DNA of 64,000 nucleotides from NCBI RefSeq assembly GCF_000005505.3, contig NC_016131.3:21101501-21165500 (forward strand), in the 5' to 3' direction. The notes beneath the pieces were generated by a model. The model had not been told where the DNA came from, did not search any database, and was given only the letters and a program-made list of their open reading frames with translations. The position numbers and the translations under genes are program-made. This stretch comes from Brachypodium distachyon (lineage: Eukaryota; Streptophyta; Magnoliopsida; Poales; Poaceae). Below, one piece after another: positions 12,272 through 23,543 of this stretch; position 1 is the first letter of the stretch; each line of letters opens with the position of its first letter.

Positions 12272-12280
12272 ATATAAAAA

Positions 12281-14540
12281 ACACTACATTGTGTCATTGA
12301 CCACACTCTACGATATCTCCTCTATTTTGATGTTAGCAGTACAGTAGTAGCCAAACATATAAATATCGAAACTTCCAACTTACACATCCCAGGAAGCTGT
12401 TGCATTATCAGTTTATTATCATGCTTTTTTACATTAAACTCTAATATGTGCGATTGTATTCTGACAATATATAGATACATATATTAATTTTCACAAAGTG
12501 AGACACAAGAATGCGATTTTTGAGGATTGAATTCTGCTGGGCAGCCAGCATACCTCGCTGGGCTGACCACCCAAGCCGAGCTTGGTTCTTAGTTTATCAT
12601 GTTTCACCAACCAGAATCGAAGACGTTAATGGTAACATTTTGAAACCTGCACCGCACCTAACAGAAAACTCGTTCAATGTATTTTCATCCGCACGGCACC
12701 GGTTGCATCAATCAGGCATAAACTATCCCGAGTATCGTTCCAGATAATATTTTACTATCACGTTCTCTCTAGGATTAGACCTGATTAGCAGTAGGCTGCA
12801 CTATTTGTGCCTGTCGCGACAGGTTATCGTACGTCACATTAATTGGTGCTAGATGCTAATCATATGTATAAACTACAATTTCATTCCTCGGTCCAAATCC
12901 AGTGGAATTCAATTGATCATAATATAACTCTTGGATTTCGTAGTGGCATTCCAATCAGAATGCGCTGCATTTAACAACTCAGCCGTTCTTCAATTATTGG
13001 ATTTGCAATCTTGTCAAAGATACCGGGACAATTAAAGCTTCCGGTTCGAGGTTTTCAGTTTTTCCTCCATACAGTTCTATCTTGACGACATAACGACAAT
13101 CATTGAAAATTACAATTGGAAAGTTAGCTGAAAATAGTGTGGCTCTCTTCGCCTTTTCATCGAATTTCAGAGGCAATCCTCCAGGAACCAAACTAGCTCT
13201 TGTACCTAAAAGCACTGTATGAACTGTATCAGGGCATATAAGCTTCAATTGTTTGATAGAAATAAGAACATCCAGTTAATACTTCTCTCTTTTCAGACTG
13301 GCCAAAGGATAGTTCCTGAATCAAAATTGACTTGTAAGTTCATCTGTATTATTGCGTTAGAGATTTCCCACTTGCTGTACTTTTTAATCAAGACGGCTGA
13401 AGAATATTCCACAAACCACAGATTTTATTTTATTTTTCCCCAAACGAATCAGACCACGGGATTTGGTGTGCTATTTGGTGTGCACTACCAAGTAGGAGTA
13501 GCTCATACCTGTCAAAAAAAAAGTAGGAGTAGCTCATTGCTGCGCACATGGACTCTTTTCAGTCTGATATTCATTCCTGGATACTTCTCTCCGTGGCCTG
13601 CAACTGCAAGAGGCTATTTCTGCTCCGTCCTGCTATATTTTCTTCCAGCTGTTGCTAACTCAGCTGTGTACAATGTATACTACTACACCGATTGAAGATT
13701 CAGATCAGAGTGGTTTAAAAGGGAAAGGCACTGGTTAATTAAGAATACGTAGTGATTAGGAACCTAATGATGATGGTGGATTAAGAAATGCAATGCTGCC
13801 ATTTGGTTGGAAGCTTCAGTAACATGCAGACCAATATCTAGCTACCTCCCAAATGCACGCTTGCTGTTCCTAGCTTAATTAAGATCATTGTAACATGCTT
13901 GTGTCTCTGCCATATAACTGGTTAATATTTTTTTTACATATAAATGGTTCATATATATTTTGTTCAATATAAATGGTAATTTGCATATTGTGTCCTACTC
14001 ATATAAGCCTAGCATATATGCATTGAGACAGTAGTGAGATGGACCTAATATTCAGAAACATGTAAAAGTAAAACGAAAAGCTACACACACATATATATAG
14101 CTCTGAAGACTTTCATGTCTGAAGTTAGCTATCGATAATAATATCGATAAGGTACAAAATTATGTTGGAGGAAAGTAATGTTTTACTAGCATGAAGATAA
14201 GCTGAAGCTGTCAATTAGGGAGGCCCCCAAGCCTTCAATTTAATTGGTTTGTTAGCAAGTCTTTTAGCCTTTTCAATCCTTTGCAACAGTCAAGCCCTTA
14301 ACTACTTGCTTCCTGAAAGCTACTTCCTAACTGCCTGTGTTCATGAATGAGCTCATGCATGCATAGCCATTGCATAACTTCATGTTTATCCACTTTTTTC
14401 TCTCCAAAATTAAATGGCTAAATAACTTAAATAATTCCTGGGTTTTTCCTCGCAGAAGGAAAAAATAACTCGGAATTCAAAATTGCACATATTCATGGAA
14501 CATTCAAACTAGTCATGTTGTGTACAGCAACAGGGGCAAG
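12281..14540. other. Gene-free stretch with one unrecognised frame
   Basis: No gene is supported. On the minus strand at 12994-13248 an 84-residue open frame has unusually protein-like sequence (FPIVIFNDCRYVVKIELYGG, ending LTRLQIQ and a stop). I do not recognise the family, and no start or neighbouring exon is clear. It may be a gene relic. A 16-bp direct repeat AGTAGGAGTAGCTCAT lies at about 13493 and 13524. Confidence 0.35.
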
Positions 14541-14559
14541 GTAAGTAAATTATTACCGG

Positions 14560-14960
14560 TCAACAACGATTGGTAAATCGGGAGTCCAGATGTTTGTCTC
14601 ATGCCAGGACTCCCTATATTTTTAAAAAAATACAAAAGCCATATTTCTGAGTGTTGGAAATTTCTGAAAACAAATCTAGATGTATATGTTTCGCTCGTAC
14701 CTGTAAATTTTGGTTCAAAAATATGTTCATTTATCTGGCACACAAAAAAAAAACAAATGTGTGAATTTCTAATAGCAAATAGTGCATCTCTCATATATTT
14801 ATCTTTTTGTGCAATTCACACTTGAAAATAGTTCTTCATGAGAGTTTACAGGGGTGTACTAGGCATCTATATAGGCACACAAAATTCAGAATTTTTAGAA
14901 CTCTAAAATTTTGGTTCTTGAATTTGGAAAACATGGAGCCCTAGCACCTGCAGGGAGCCA
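14560..14960. repeat. Probable unclassified dispersed repeat
   Basis: A hairpin GGGAGTCC ... GGACTCCC (14579-14613) is followed by AT-rich sequence of a type common in large grass genomes (AAAAATACAAAAGCC, GGAAATTTCTGAAAAC). The class is unknown and the ends are not defined. Confidence 0.3.
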
Positions 14961-15825
14961 AATTAAAGCACTTTCTAGGTAAATTGGGCCATTCATGGAT
15001 GGTAAGGTAAGACAGTACGATGAACAGTGCAAGTGCAAGGGAGTAGGTACTAGGTAGATAGCCCATTTGATCATGCTGATAAAGCTATTGCACCGGCCGG
15101 TATGGAAACAACAAACACTTTATTTTTTATCGAACAGAAGTGACAAGAGCAATGGCATATGCAAATGCATGCATGGGTTACTTCACCAAGATTTAAAGCC
15201 ATGTTCGGAATGAAAGAATTCTGCATATATATAATGCACTGCAAATCGCGTACGTACTATCTTTAAATCGCAGCCATATCCCTGTGAGAGTACTCATCGT
15301 GTAATTAAACTATGTTGGCCGTTTGTCAGTGCTAACACTTGTATTTGGTCAGATACTCAGATTACATGGCCTCTTTCGTATGCGTGAGTTAGGGGGGCAT
15401 ATCCGCATCCTTTTAGGTAGAAATTTTATTGGTTAAGATGTTTCAGAGTTTCAGTTTGGACGTACTTAAACGTACTAAATTATACAGATCGAGTTTCATC
15501 TATATTTCCTGCAACAATTGGCTAGCTGGTAGCCCAAACAAAATGAGGCGGCGATATATATACATGCAGGCCCAGAAGATATAATATTCAGTTATCCACG
15601 AATATACTTATCATGAAATAAAATATGCACAGTATCACTATGTTGTTGCCTTTTGGTCAATCATCCCACACATGCCTGTAAAGTGTATGCCGTAGACCTG
15701 CTCAACTATACATGTTTGGAGTGCACGAATTTCGCAGAAATTTTGAAGGAATCGTAGGAAGATATCCAATTCCGACAAGATCCGGAAAAATATTGCATTC
15801 CAAACAGGCCTTATGAGTCTCGAAG

Positions 15826-16648
15826 TTAGCCCTGGTAGTTCAGCAACATGGACAATGGAACCAAACAAAGCCCCTTGTCCTTGAGCTCTGCACATGGAGT
15901 TATACCCCTTTGGCTCTGATCAAGAAACCTCACTCCTTCCATTATGGCGTCTGCATGTTCTTCACAGTCCGTTCCCTCTCTTCCGTGATCGTTGCCAATC
16001 CCAGCTCCCTTCATGCAAGAGAAAAATAAAGAAGACGGAAAAGGAAGATCAAAATAAGCTACTTACTACGTAGTATACAAGTGAAGAGCTGAAACAAACA
16101 CTAAAATTTCAGTAAATTAAGGAACTATTAACTGAATTACCTTGGCGAGGTCGCTTACGTTGCATCTCCTCTTAGGGCTGAATTCCATCTGTGACAAAGC
16201 GCTGACCTTAAAGAAAGCAGATCGATCAAAACCGACAAAATTAACATCAGAAGTATCGACCTATACTACTTCTCGAACTTTAACAACAAAAAAGGAAGCC
16301 AATTTTTAGCAATACCTTGGGGCTATTTACAGGAGAACTTGCAGTATCTTCCAGGGAATCATCATGGTCCAGAGCCTTGAAGACTTTCTTCTTGAGCTGC
16401 TTCAACCCCTTGTACTTGTCCGGAAACGCCGCCGGGGCGAGGGAGGCGGCGTCAGAGATCATAGAGCCATCCACCTCCTCCTCTTCATCATCATAACTGC
16501 AATATGAAGCATCTTGCCTCTTCTTCTCCTCCTCAGACATCATGAAATCCACAAAGTAACCGGTCCAAGAACTCTCCTCCGGTTGAGCCTCGGCTTCACT
16601 ACAGCTGAGGACACTCTTGAAAGATGGGCTGCTAACCAAATCATCCAT
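15826..16648 (-). CDS. Vascular-related unknown protein (VUP1-like) family member
   Basis: There are three minus-strand exons: 16316-16648, 16141-16188 and 15826-16008, all phase 0, giving 187 residues. The N-terminal half is acidic and contains EESSWTGYFVDFMMSEEEKK (about residues 24-43), a glutamate run, and GSMISDAASLAP. Basic KGLKQLKKKVFKALD follows, then DDSLEDTASSPVNSP. The small second exon gives MEFSPKRRCNVSDLAK, and the end reads ELKDKGLCLVPLSMLLNYQG. The pattern of E-S-x-W-T-x-Y, SDAAS, DTASSPVNSPK and a GLCLVP end matches my memory of plant vascular-related unknown proteins (VUP1 type). VUP1 has been linked to growth and hormone responses in Arabidopsis, but its biochemical role is unknown. 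No signal peptide or membrane segment is seen, and a nuclear or cytosolic protein is likely. The exon model is self-consistent, while the family name is moderately sure. Confidence 0.7.
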
Positions 16649-16760
16649 GTTTTGATGCGTGTAAAGGGTGAAGCTAGCAGAAGAAGAAAAAGCTGAACTA
16701 CAAGTTATGCTTGTATATGAATGAGGAAGGAATAGCTTCGCAAAGAGAGAGACAGCCTGG

Positions 16761-16769
16761 ATATATATA
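16761..16769 (-). promoter_or_regulatory. Putative TATA box of the VUP-like gene
   Basis: On the minus strand GTATATATAT lies about 115 bp upstream of the ATG at 16648. It is placed suitably for a core promoter and sits just downstream (gene sense) of a long CT/GA run. This is inferred from position only. Confidence 0.45.
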
Positions 16770-16771
16770 CA

Positions 16772-16772
16772 C

Positions 16773-16804
<32 letters not shown>
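16772..16804. repeat. GA microsatellite in promoter of VUP-like gene
   Basis: About sixteen uninterrupted GA units. On the gene strand this is a CT-rich tract next to the TATA-like sequence. Such tracts are common in plant core promoters and bind GAGA-type factors in some species. It is likely to be polymorphic. Confidence 0.85.
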
Positions 16805-16808
<4 letters not shown>

Positions 16809-16899
16809 TGACATCTTCACGAGGAGGGGGAAAGGGAAAGGTGGTTGGGGTGTTAAAATCAACAGTCAGATGCTACTTACTGTTTCCGTTGCATAAAAG

Positions 16900-18080
16900 C
16901 GAAGAATAATTCTACTTGGTTTCAGAAGAGCTGGCCGACCTAATCAATAACCTCCTTTATCGTCCATAACAGTGTTGGTCTCTGTTTTCTTAGACCAACT
17001 AAATAGCTGAGTTGTGCTAGAAAGAATTGTTATTTCACGCCGACTCAGCAATCAGCATCATCTTTACTCCCAAGTTTTTTTTTCCAAAAAAAAAACCCGC
17101 CAAACCCTATTACTGCCGTGGTCAGCTTACACGGTGCTAGACAGAGAAATATTCTGAACTTTGGTGATCAAGGTGATGAAACAATTCCTCATTAGGTTAA
17201 TGGTTTCTCAAATAACATTAAGTGTATGTCACTCACGACAGCCAGCCACCATTTCCACCCTTCAATTTACTTTGGCATGTAGATATGCACTAAGACTAGA
17301 AATAGTCCAACACAACTTTCTTCGTACTAGCACTACTGATTCGATTAATTTCTCGCCAAAACTCGCCTTAATACTAGGATCCCTTAATATTACTCCTAGA
17401 GCCAATGTCCACGGTCAATGCTTGCGCTGTTCCGCATTGAAATCCTGTAAATTCATTGTACTACCTTTGTTACTAGCACTGTGACCAGCCAAAAAAATTT
17501 GGCCGCGTTGAAGGCGGGGGACCCTGGTCTGCTTGCTTTGCAGCCGTTGTTACCGTTACCGACTGACGGGAGCGCACACGTACGAGTACGCACTAGCAAA
17601 TTATTGGTGCGCCGCACGTCTGGGTGGGGTCTGGGAAACTTGTAATCCTACGCTAATGTAACCACCTCTGACGCCGAAGAAAAGGTCGCGGGGATTCCGT
17701 ACGTACCGCTCTCCTTTTGATTGGTTGCAGTAAACGTGGATTATTTTCTAATTAATCGGAAAAGCTTGCTTGCACAGTACTGCTGATCGAGGCTACGGGC
17801 GACAACGTGCAGACCAGAACGTACAGCATATATGTATTCCATATCGTGCTGCAGTGTGATGCGTTAACGTCTGCGGCTTGTATGCGCATGGATATGTCAT
17901 ATGTCCACCGTTTTGATCGACAATTCGACACAAGATTTGAGTCACTTTCAATTCCCTGCTGATTTATTAGGAGTTTATTAGCAGCCAATAAAAGCGATTA
18001 TCTTGCTAATTTTTATTTGCTTCATTTCCTAGATCTTTCTAACCCTAGCCATTTCTCTTCCAAAAACATACATTCGCACT
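16900..18080. other. Gene-free intergenic stretch
   Basis: No gene or clear transposon is seen. Open frames here lack recognisable domains. Confidence 0.4.
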
Positions 18081-18089
18081 ACCACTCCT

Positions 18090-18800
18090 CGCCGGACACC
18101 ACGGGCCCACCCTTCCTTCGCCTGCCGCTCTAGCAGCGGGAGGGGTGGGGACCTCATATCCACGTTGGGGCACGGCAGTCATGTTTATTAAAGTCAGGTT
18201 TTATTCCTCAGCAACGGCGCTATAGTGGACATGGTGCTGGTGTGTGGTACATCATAAGAATACCCGACTCAAGCCACCTTGGCTGCAGAGGGAAGGGCAC
18301 AGAGAATCGTCTGGTTGGTTGCTAATCTTCTAGAGACTGGAGCAGTCGATGTGGTTTCGTCTTCGTATTTAGCAGATGGTTTACGTGTCTTCATGATTTT
18401 TCTCCGATCGATGAGGTTCGACTAGATTTGATTTCGTGTGGAGCCACTAAGGTTAGGTCTCTCCAGATTGGTGGTGGTCGTCTAGTCATCTTCGTCAACT
18501 TTTTCTCCGGGATGGTAATGTTTCTCATATCACTTTCATTGGTGTCTCCTAAATCCGACCGATGACTTCCCGGCTGCTATGTCAACAATATTTTTTGGCA
18601 CCGACGTGGTTCGGAGGTCTAAACACAACATCGAGTTTTGCTCGCGACGCGTCACTAGCGAGTGTAGGAGTAAGTCGATGTTGTTTTCCTCCAGTAAGGG
18701 CACAGAGAATGGTAAATGATTGGTTAACATGCATCGAGTGTGTAGAAGGAAGCCGGTGTGGCTTTCACCAAACAAATCGTTTGTAATTTTATTTTAAAGA
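18090..18800 (+). mobile_element. Non-autonomous retroposon copy, plus strand
   Basis: The core at 18557-18680 aligns over more than 100 bp with the reverse complement of 36545-36665. Shared blocks include CGGCTGCTATGTCAACAA and ACGTGGTT.GGAGGTC, followed by CGCTC/GCTCGCG-like and GCGAGTG tracts. It ends near an A/T-rich tail (TTTGTAATTTTATTTTAAAG). The limits come from this similarity and the tail and are approximate. Confidence 0.5.
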
Positions 18801-19020
18801 TGGTCATGTAAAAGATTGGTCGACAGATTACGGATTGTCTAGTTGCTCTGTAGGTAGTAATTTGGGAGCGTTTTAAGATCATTTTTACCTAGCTATAAGC
18901 TATACTACAATTTTAGCAAAATTTACTGTAAAAATTTGTCTCGTTTGTCTGTCGATTGAACACGTCCAAAGATAACTGGGATTTGAAAATCCAAAAGAAC
19001 GTAGAATAGATTATACCTAG

Positions 19021-19272
19021 GCAAACCCCAAGCCGGGCCGGGTTCGGGCCGGGCTTCATAAAAGCCCGACGGTCAAACCTGAAGCGAGCCCGGCCCAGAA
19101 CCCCAAAAATAGGCCGTTTTAAGCATTAAAATAAATTTTCGGAATAAATAAATGATTTTTTATACATATTTTTCCTAAAAATACCCATTTTTAATCATTT
19201 CAGCTTTCGGGCCGGGCTTGGGACTGAAAAGTGAGGCCCGAGCCCGGGGCTTGAGGCCTGGCCACCCATGCT
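19021..19272. mobile_element. Possible hAT-type MITE
   Basis: AAGCCGGGCCGGGTTCGGGCC near the left and GGGCCGGGCTTGGG ... GAGCCCGGGGCTTGAGGCC near the right form imperfect inverted repeats about an AT-rich centre. This layout occurs in small grass hAT elements. The target duplication was not identified. Confidence 0.4.
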
Positions 19273-19450
19273 CAAGTATAGAATAGATAACTCGTAAAAG
19301 TTACACAGTAGATCGAGTTGGTTCGCTGGGCTCGAGCCACTCCAGAGTCTGGAGTTTTCTCATAGCAGCCAACTAATGCACTAATGTTCTGCGGTGCCAA
19401 CATACGGAGTATCTCTTCCTGGGTTAAAAGATCAATTAAACGACTCTTCT

Positions 19451-19515
19451 GCATGTATGCACACAGTGGCCTCGGTAGCCCAAACTTTCACCATGCATGT
19501 ATGCACACAGTGGCC
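19451..19515. repeat. 21-bp direct repeat
   Basis: GCATGTATGCACACAGTGGCC occurs at about 19452 and 19495, 43 bp apart. The repeats are identical, and nothing coding is nearby. Confidence 0.8.
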
Positions 19516-20150
19516 CTATCACAGTCCATCGCCATCACCGCCGTATCAACTACGAAATTGAGTGAGCAGCACACGGGATCATACACTGCAGACTACTACA
19601 GAGGATCACTGAGACAGGATGCCGGGCACTGATGGACATGATTGGTGCCTGCACATGTGTTGTGGGTTGACAAACTCTCCCGATCTGCATGTCTTTGGCA
19701 TCGTCTCCGGGTTTTCTGCATTTCCCCTTTGGCAAACAGACATTCTCTGCGAAGTAAAGGAGAAAGCGAGGATGGGAGATCGATACGTGCCCCTAAAAAG
19801 AGTATAAAGAGACAGGTAGAACATGGAGAATCTGTCTTGCAGTGTGGACCAACAGAAAATGGGTGCACATTTCCATACTCCAAACTTGATATAGAATGCA
19901 CTTCATTTTTGGATCAAAAGTTCTGACCTGTAGTGAGAATGTCCAGAAACACTGAGCTATTGTCTCAATGGAATCACGGTCCTTCTACCAAGTCCCTCTT
20001 TCGACCTTGTTTTTAATAAAAGTGTGCAGGTTTTCAGTTCTCACAATATTTTCAGTATTATTTATGCGATGTCAAGCCTCTGGGTGCTTTCATTGCTGTG
20101 TTGTTGTGTCGTTAACCCAAGTAACTGTACACTACTTTGCTTTTTTCGAA

Positions 20151-20990
20151 CTGTCAGGGGATGATGCCGGGTAGAATCATGACGACACATATTAGCCGGG
20201 ATAGCAAGAGCAAAGTCAGCGTAACCAAGTACGCCGGCATTCTTAAACCAACTTAGTAACAGGCCGGCATACCAAAGGTATGTGGACATATCTATCTTGT
20301 CTTATGTGATTACAAGACGAGCTCGAGCTATCTGATCTCGGCTAAGGCTGGGATGCGACAACGGTCCTATGTTGTTCACATGGCGCAAAGTAAAGCAACG
20401 CTTCCTTTATAACGAAAAAGCAGTCGTTGCTCACGTCGTTGTGCCGGGCGACTGCACAGTGACGCACCGTAGAAGGACATATGACGAAGGCCGGGGCATG
20501 GCTACAGTGCACGCCGTCTGACGGTACGAAAAGCACAAAGTTGCATTGTCCCCTCCCGGAAAATCCGGAGGGGACCATGGGGCGAATCCGGTGGGCCCGG
20601 TGGTAGTTAGGGTTTGCTTTTGGTACACATGTCAGTGTGACACTTTTAGCTTATAAATAGAAGCTCCACACCTCATGTGAGAGGGATTCCTCACTTAGCC
20701 ATTTAGGAGTTCTCCTTCTCTTTCTTCCTCCTCAAAAAACAGTTAAGAAGCACCATTGTAGTCTTTGGTATCTCGGATAATACAACAAAGAAGGAGTAGA
20801 AACTTTACCTCATCAAGAGGGATCCGAACCTGGGTAAACACCGTGTGTTCTTGTACTGTGCGTGGTTCACATCACGCCTTTCCTTCTCCGGTTCCTCTTT
20901 CGTCCATCGGTCCCAACTCAAGCCATCATATGGCATCTGCCATGAACCACCACGACACGTACTCGCTTGCACACATAGCACACTGATGTT
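20151..20990 (+). mobile_element. LTR-like fragment, possible solo LTR
   Basis: The block begins TGTCAGGGGATGATGCCGGG. It has a TATAAATAGAAGC promoter-like site at 20651, then a leader-like region with GATCCGAACCTGGGTAAACACCG, as in many grass Gypsy LTRs. I see no adjoining polyprotein, no second LTR and no exact 5-bp target duplication, so it would be a solo or truncated LTR. The assignment is by general resemblance only. Confidence 0.4.
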
Positions 20991-21839
20991 GATGTTGATC
21001 TATGAGTCTTTCTTTCATGATGTCATACAACACTCTGTCGATTTTGGTTGGCGTTAACTCTCTAGTTCACGCATGTTTCGCCTCATCTTTTTGTTCTACG
21101 TTTTGCCGATATATGTTGATACACTGCCTCTTTTGTATTGCTAAGCCTAAATTTGTTCATACGTTTAAGTAACCCATGCATGCTGGTACAGTAATTTAAC
21201 CAACTTCCTTCACGATATATTACATTGCACGGCCGGTAAACTCAGAAGTGACTGTAGTGATGTAGCTAGCCCTGTCTTAACTCCAACAGAGCAGAGTCCA
21301 TGTTTCAGATCTCTGTCCATTCACGTCTGGCTGAAAACTGATCACCAGATTATGTGGCTCTCGCAACACCTGCACGTGGCTTATTATAGATAGAGTGATA
21401 ATGCTGTTGAAAGTCATGCTAGAAACCTGGTCCAGTTTTGACATTATAATCAACTCGGCACATTTTCCAGGACCCTTTTGACGTTTCCATCAGATGCATA
21501 TTACAGGGCCCATGTTAGAAACCCAAGGCATAGTGGGGGCATTGACTTGTGGAACCAAAACATACGTAGTGCCGTAGCACCTGCCATGACTTGTTCCTCT
21601 TCTTCTTCTTTTCTGAACTTACCTGCCATAGTGACTTGTTAATTTACAAGACCTGCAAGAAAGATGCAAACGATTCAACGTATGTAGGTGCATTGACGTT
21701 AAAGTCATGCATATTGTAGACTAGTAGTATATCAGTAAGACATAGTGCCATAGCACCTGCCCTGATTTGTTAATCATCAAGTGTCTACTGAATGTTCATG
21801 CCATTTAGACATTGGATTGAGTAGGAATCGTAATGTTCA
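20991..21839. other. Gene-free intergenic stretch
   Basis: Nothing with coding or transposon structure was recognised. Confidence 0.4.
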
Positions 21840-21848
21840 ATTATTCTC

Positions 21849-22351
21849 GAGGAAATTAGGTTCATGAACTTAGCAGTGATGTTCAGTTTCATCCATTAAC
21901 TTGAAAACTGTTCAAATGACTCACTAAACTTGGCAGCTTTGTTCATTTTAGTCCAAATGGCCAAAAGTAGGTGAAATTCGGTCAAGCTGGCATGTGTCAT
22001 GGACCTGGCCGGCGTGTGAGGGGGCTTTTCACAATTTTCTGGTTACGAACCTTTTCTGTTTAACCTCCTCGAATCTCCAGAATGGGGAGACGCTGCCCTC
22101 GCCGATGAACCCACTTCGGGCCGGCATACGGGGCGTCCACGCGAATGGCTCTGCCGATGGGTTCGGTGGTGGCTACTCGAACAGGCAGATCCACGTCACA
22201 TGCCATCATGACCGAATTTCGCCCGAATCTGGCCATTTGGACTAAAATGAGCAAACCTGTCAAGTTTAGTGAGTCATTTGAGGAGTTTTCAAGTTAATGG
22301 ATGAAACTGAACATCGCTGCCAAGTTCATGTACCCGCAGTGTAATTTCCTC
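21849..22351. mobile_element. Mutator-like element, long inverted repeats, perfect 9-bp duplication
   Basis: ATTATTCTC flanks the element on both sides (21840-21848 and 22352-22360). The termini are GAGGAAATTA and TAATTTCCTC. The inverted repeats run about 150 bp, including CAGTTTCATCCATTAACTTG and CATTTTAGTCCAAATGGCC. The 503-bp element has a GC-richer core (about 22010-22195) unlike the arms. There is no transposase frame, so it is non-autonomous. Confidence 0.9.
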
Positions 22352-22566
22352 ATTATTCTCCTTATCTTTATCCTCGAACTTCAGGCAGCGGCTGCTATCC
22401 TCTATAAGTTGAATCCTCCGTACTTGGCATTATTCGCGAAATAAAATAAAATTTAAATTTTCTAACCTGTGCTCCATATATGACATGATGCACTAGCTCA
22501 AAACGCCAAATCCTGAAGGGAAAATATGACTCGTGTTTTCTCAACAGTCCATCGTTGTTCCTACGT

Positions 22567-23543
22567 AGAAATAAGTCCATTTTACCCCCCACCACCACCT
22601 CAACTAATTGAAAAGTCTGAAAAACAGCCTAAACTATGAAGCCGGGTATTGACCATGTTGACCGCCACGCTGTCAAAAGGTCCCTCCCGAGCCCATCTAA
22701 ATCCCTTGCCCGAGCCCGTCTCTATCTTCTCTCTCACTCTCTTCTGTTCTTTAGCTCCATCGACCAAAGGAACCCTAGTTCTTCCTCGGTGGCTCCGCCG
22801 CCCCCCCCCCCCACACACAATCCAATCTCCTCCGCCGGCAAGCTCAAACGTCCACCCATGCCCCATCTCCCCCCCCCCCCCCGCATCGACTCGCTTGCAG
22901 CCCCGCATCCGGTCAGTGGACGCCGCCCCCGAACCTGCAATGTCGTGGACCTCCGGCACTTCCACCAGCTGGTCTATCCTCTATGATGTGACTACCGTCA
23001 TTCGATTTGGTTTTCCGTTTCTTTTCCTCCGTTGGTTTCCCCTTTGATTTGTTCCTAATTGATTTGATTTGCGGGTAGATGCCTGACTTCCTTGAGGAGG
23101 GGGGAGATTGGCCTGGAGCTGGGGTATTTCAGATGAGCGACGAGCGCTACCGTGAAGATGAACGAGCGTCTTTGCGGTGGTTCGAGAAAGAAGACAGAGG
23201 AGGATGACCTGAGGAATGAACTGAGTAGGACCGAAGAATTGAGGTTGAAGCTGGAGTTTGAATTGGCCTCACAGGACCTGAGGATTGAAGAGCTGGAAAA
23301 GGAGGTCAATGACCTGCGAGTCGAACTGGAGGAGATGAGCAAGAAGAAGAAGTTCATGTGTTTGGTTGGGCTTGGGAGGTACCTTTGCCAGCGTGACGGT
23401 TGACATGGTCAAAACCTAAAAACCAGCCGGAAACATGCCAAGTTGAGGGGGGGGGGAGGGGGGTGTTAAATACCCGGGTTCATAGTTTAGGATGTTTTCT
23501 TGGACTTTTCGATTTTTTGTGGGGGCAAAATGGACTTATTTCC
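22567..23543. mobile_element. Possible Pack-MULE (Mutator-like element with cargo)
   Basis: Inverted repeats of roughly 120 bp bound the element. AAATAAGTCCATTTTACCCCC at 22569 pairs with GGGGGCAAAATGGACTTATTT at 23521, and inside this GCCGGGTATTGACC and TGGCAAAGGT-like blocks pair. The GC-rich interior resembles gene sequence: poly-C and proline-rich frames (22640-22980), MSWTSGTSTSWS near 22939, an apparent intron ending TTTGCGGGTAG at 23079, and a coiled-coil frame at 23152-23403. The target duplication is unclear because both flanks carry palindromic TACGTA. Capture of a host gene fragment is inference. Confidence 0.6.
23152..23403 (+). CDS. Short coiled-coil frame inside the MULE-like element
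   Basis: The 83-residue frame begins MNERLCGGSRKKTEEDDLR and is dominated by heptad-like charged and leucine sequence (LRLKLEFELASQDLRIEELE, about residues 30-49, then EKEVNDLRVELEEM). Its last codons run into the inverted repeat, so the C-terminus is supplied by the transposon. It could be the coiled-coil tail of a captured gene; small grass GRF-zinc-finger proteins have a similar layout, but the zinc finger is absent here. Expression is unknown. Confidence 0.35.
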   Translation: MKMNERLCGGSRKKTEEDDLRNELSRTEELRLKLEFELASQDLRIEELEKEVNDLRVELEEMSKKKKFMCLVGLGRYLCQRDG

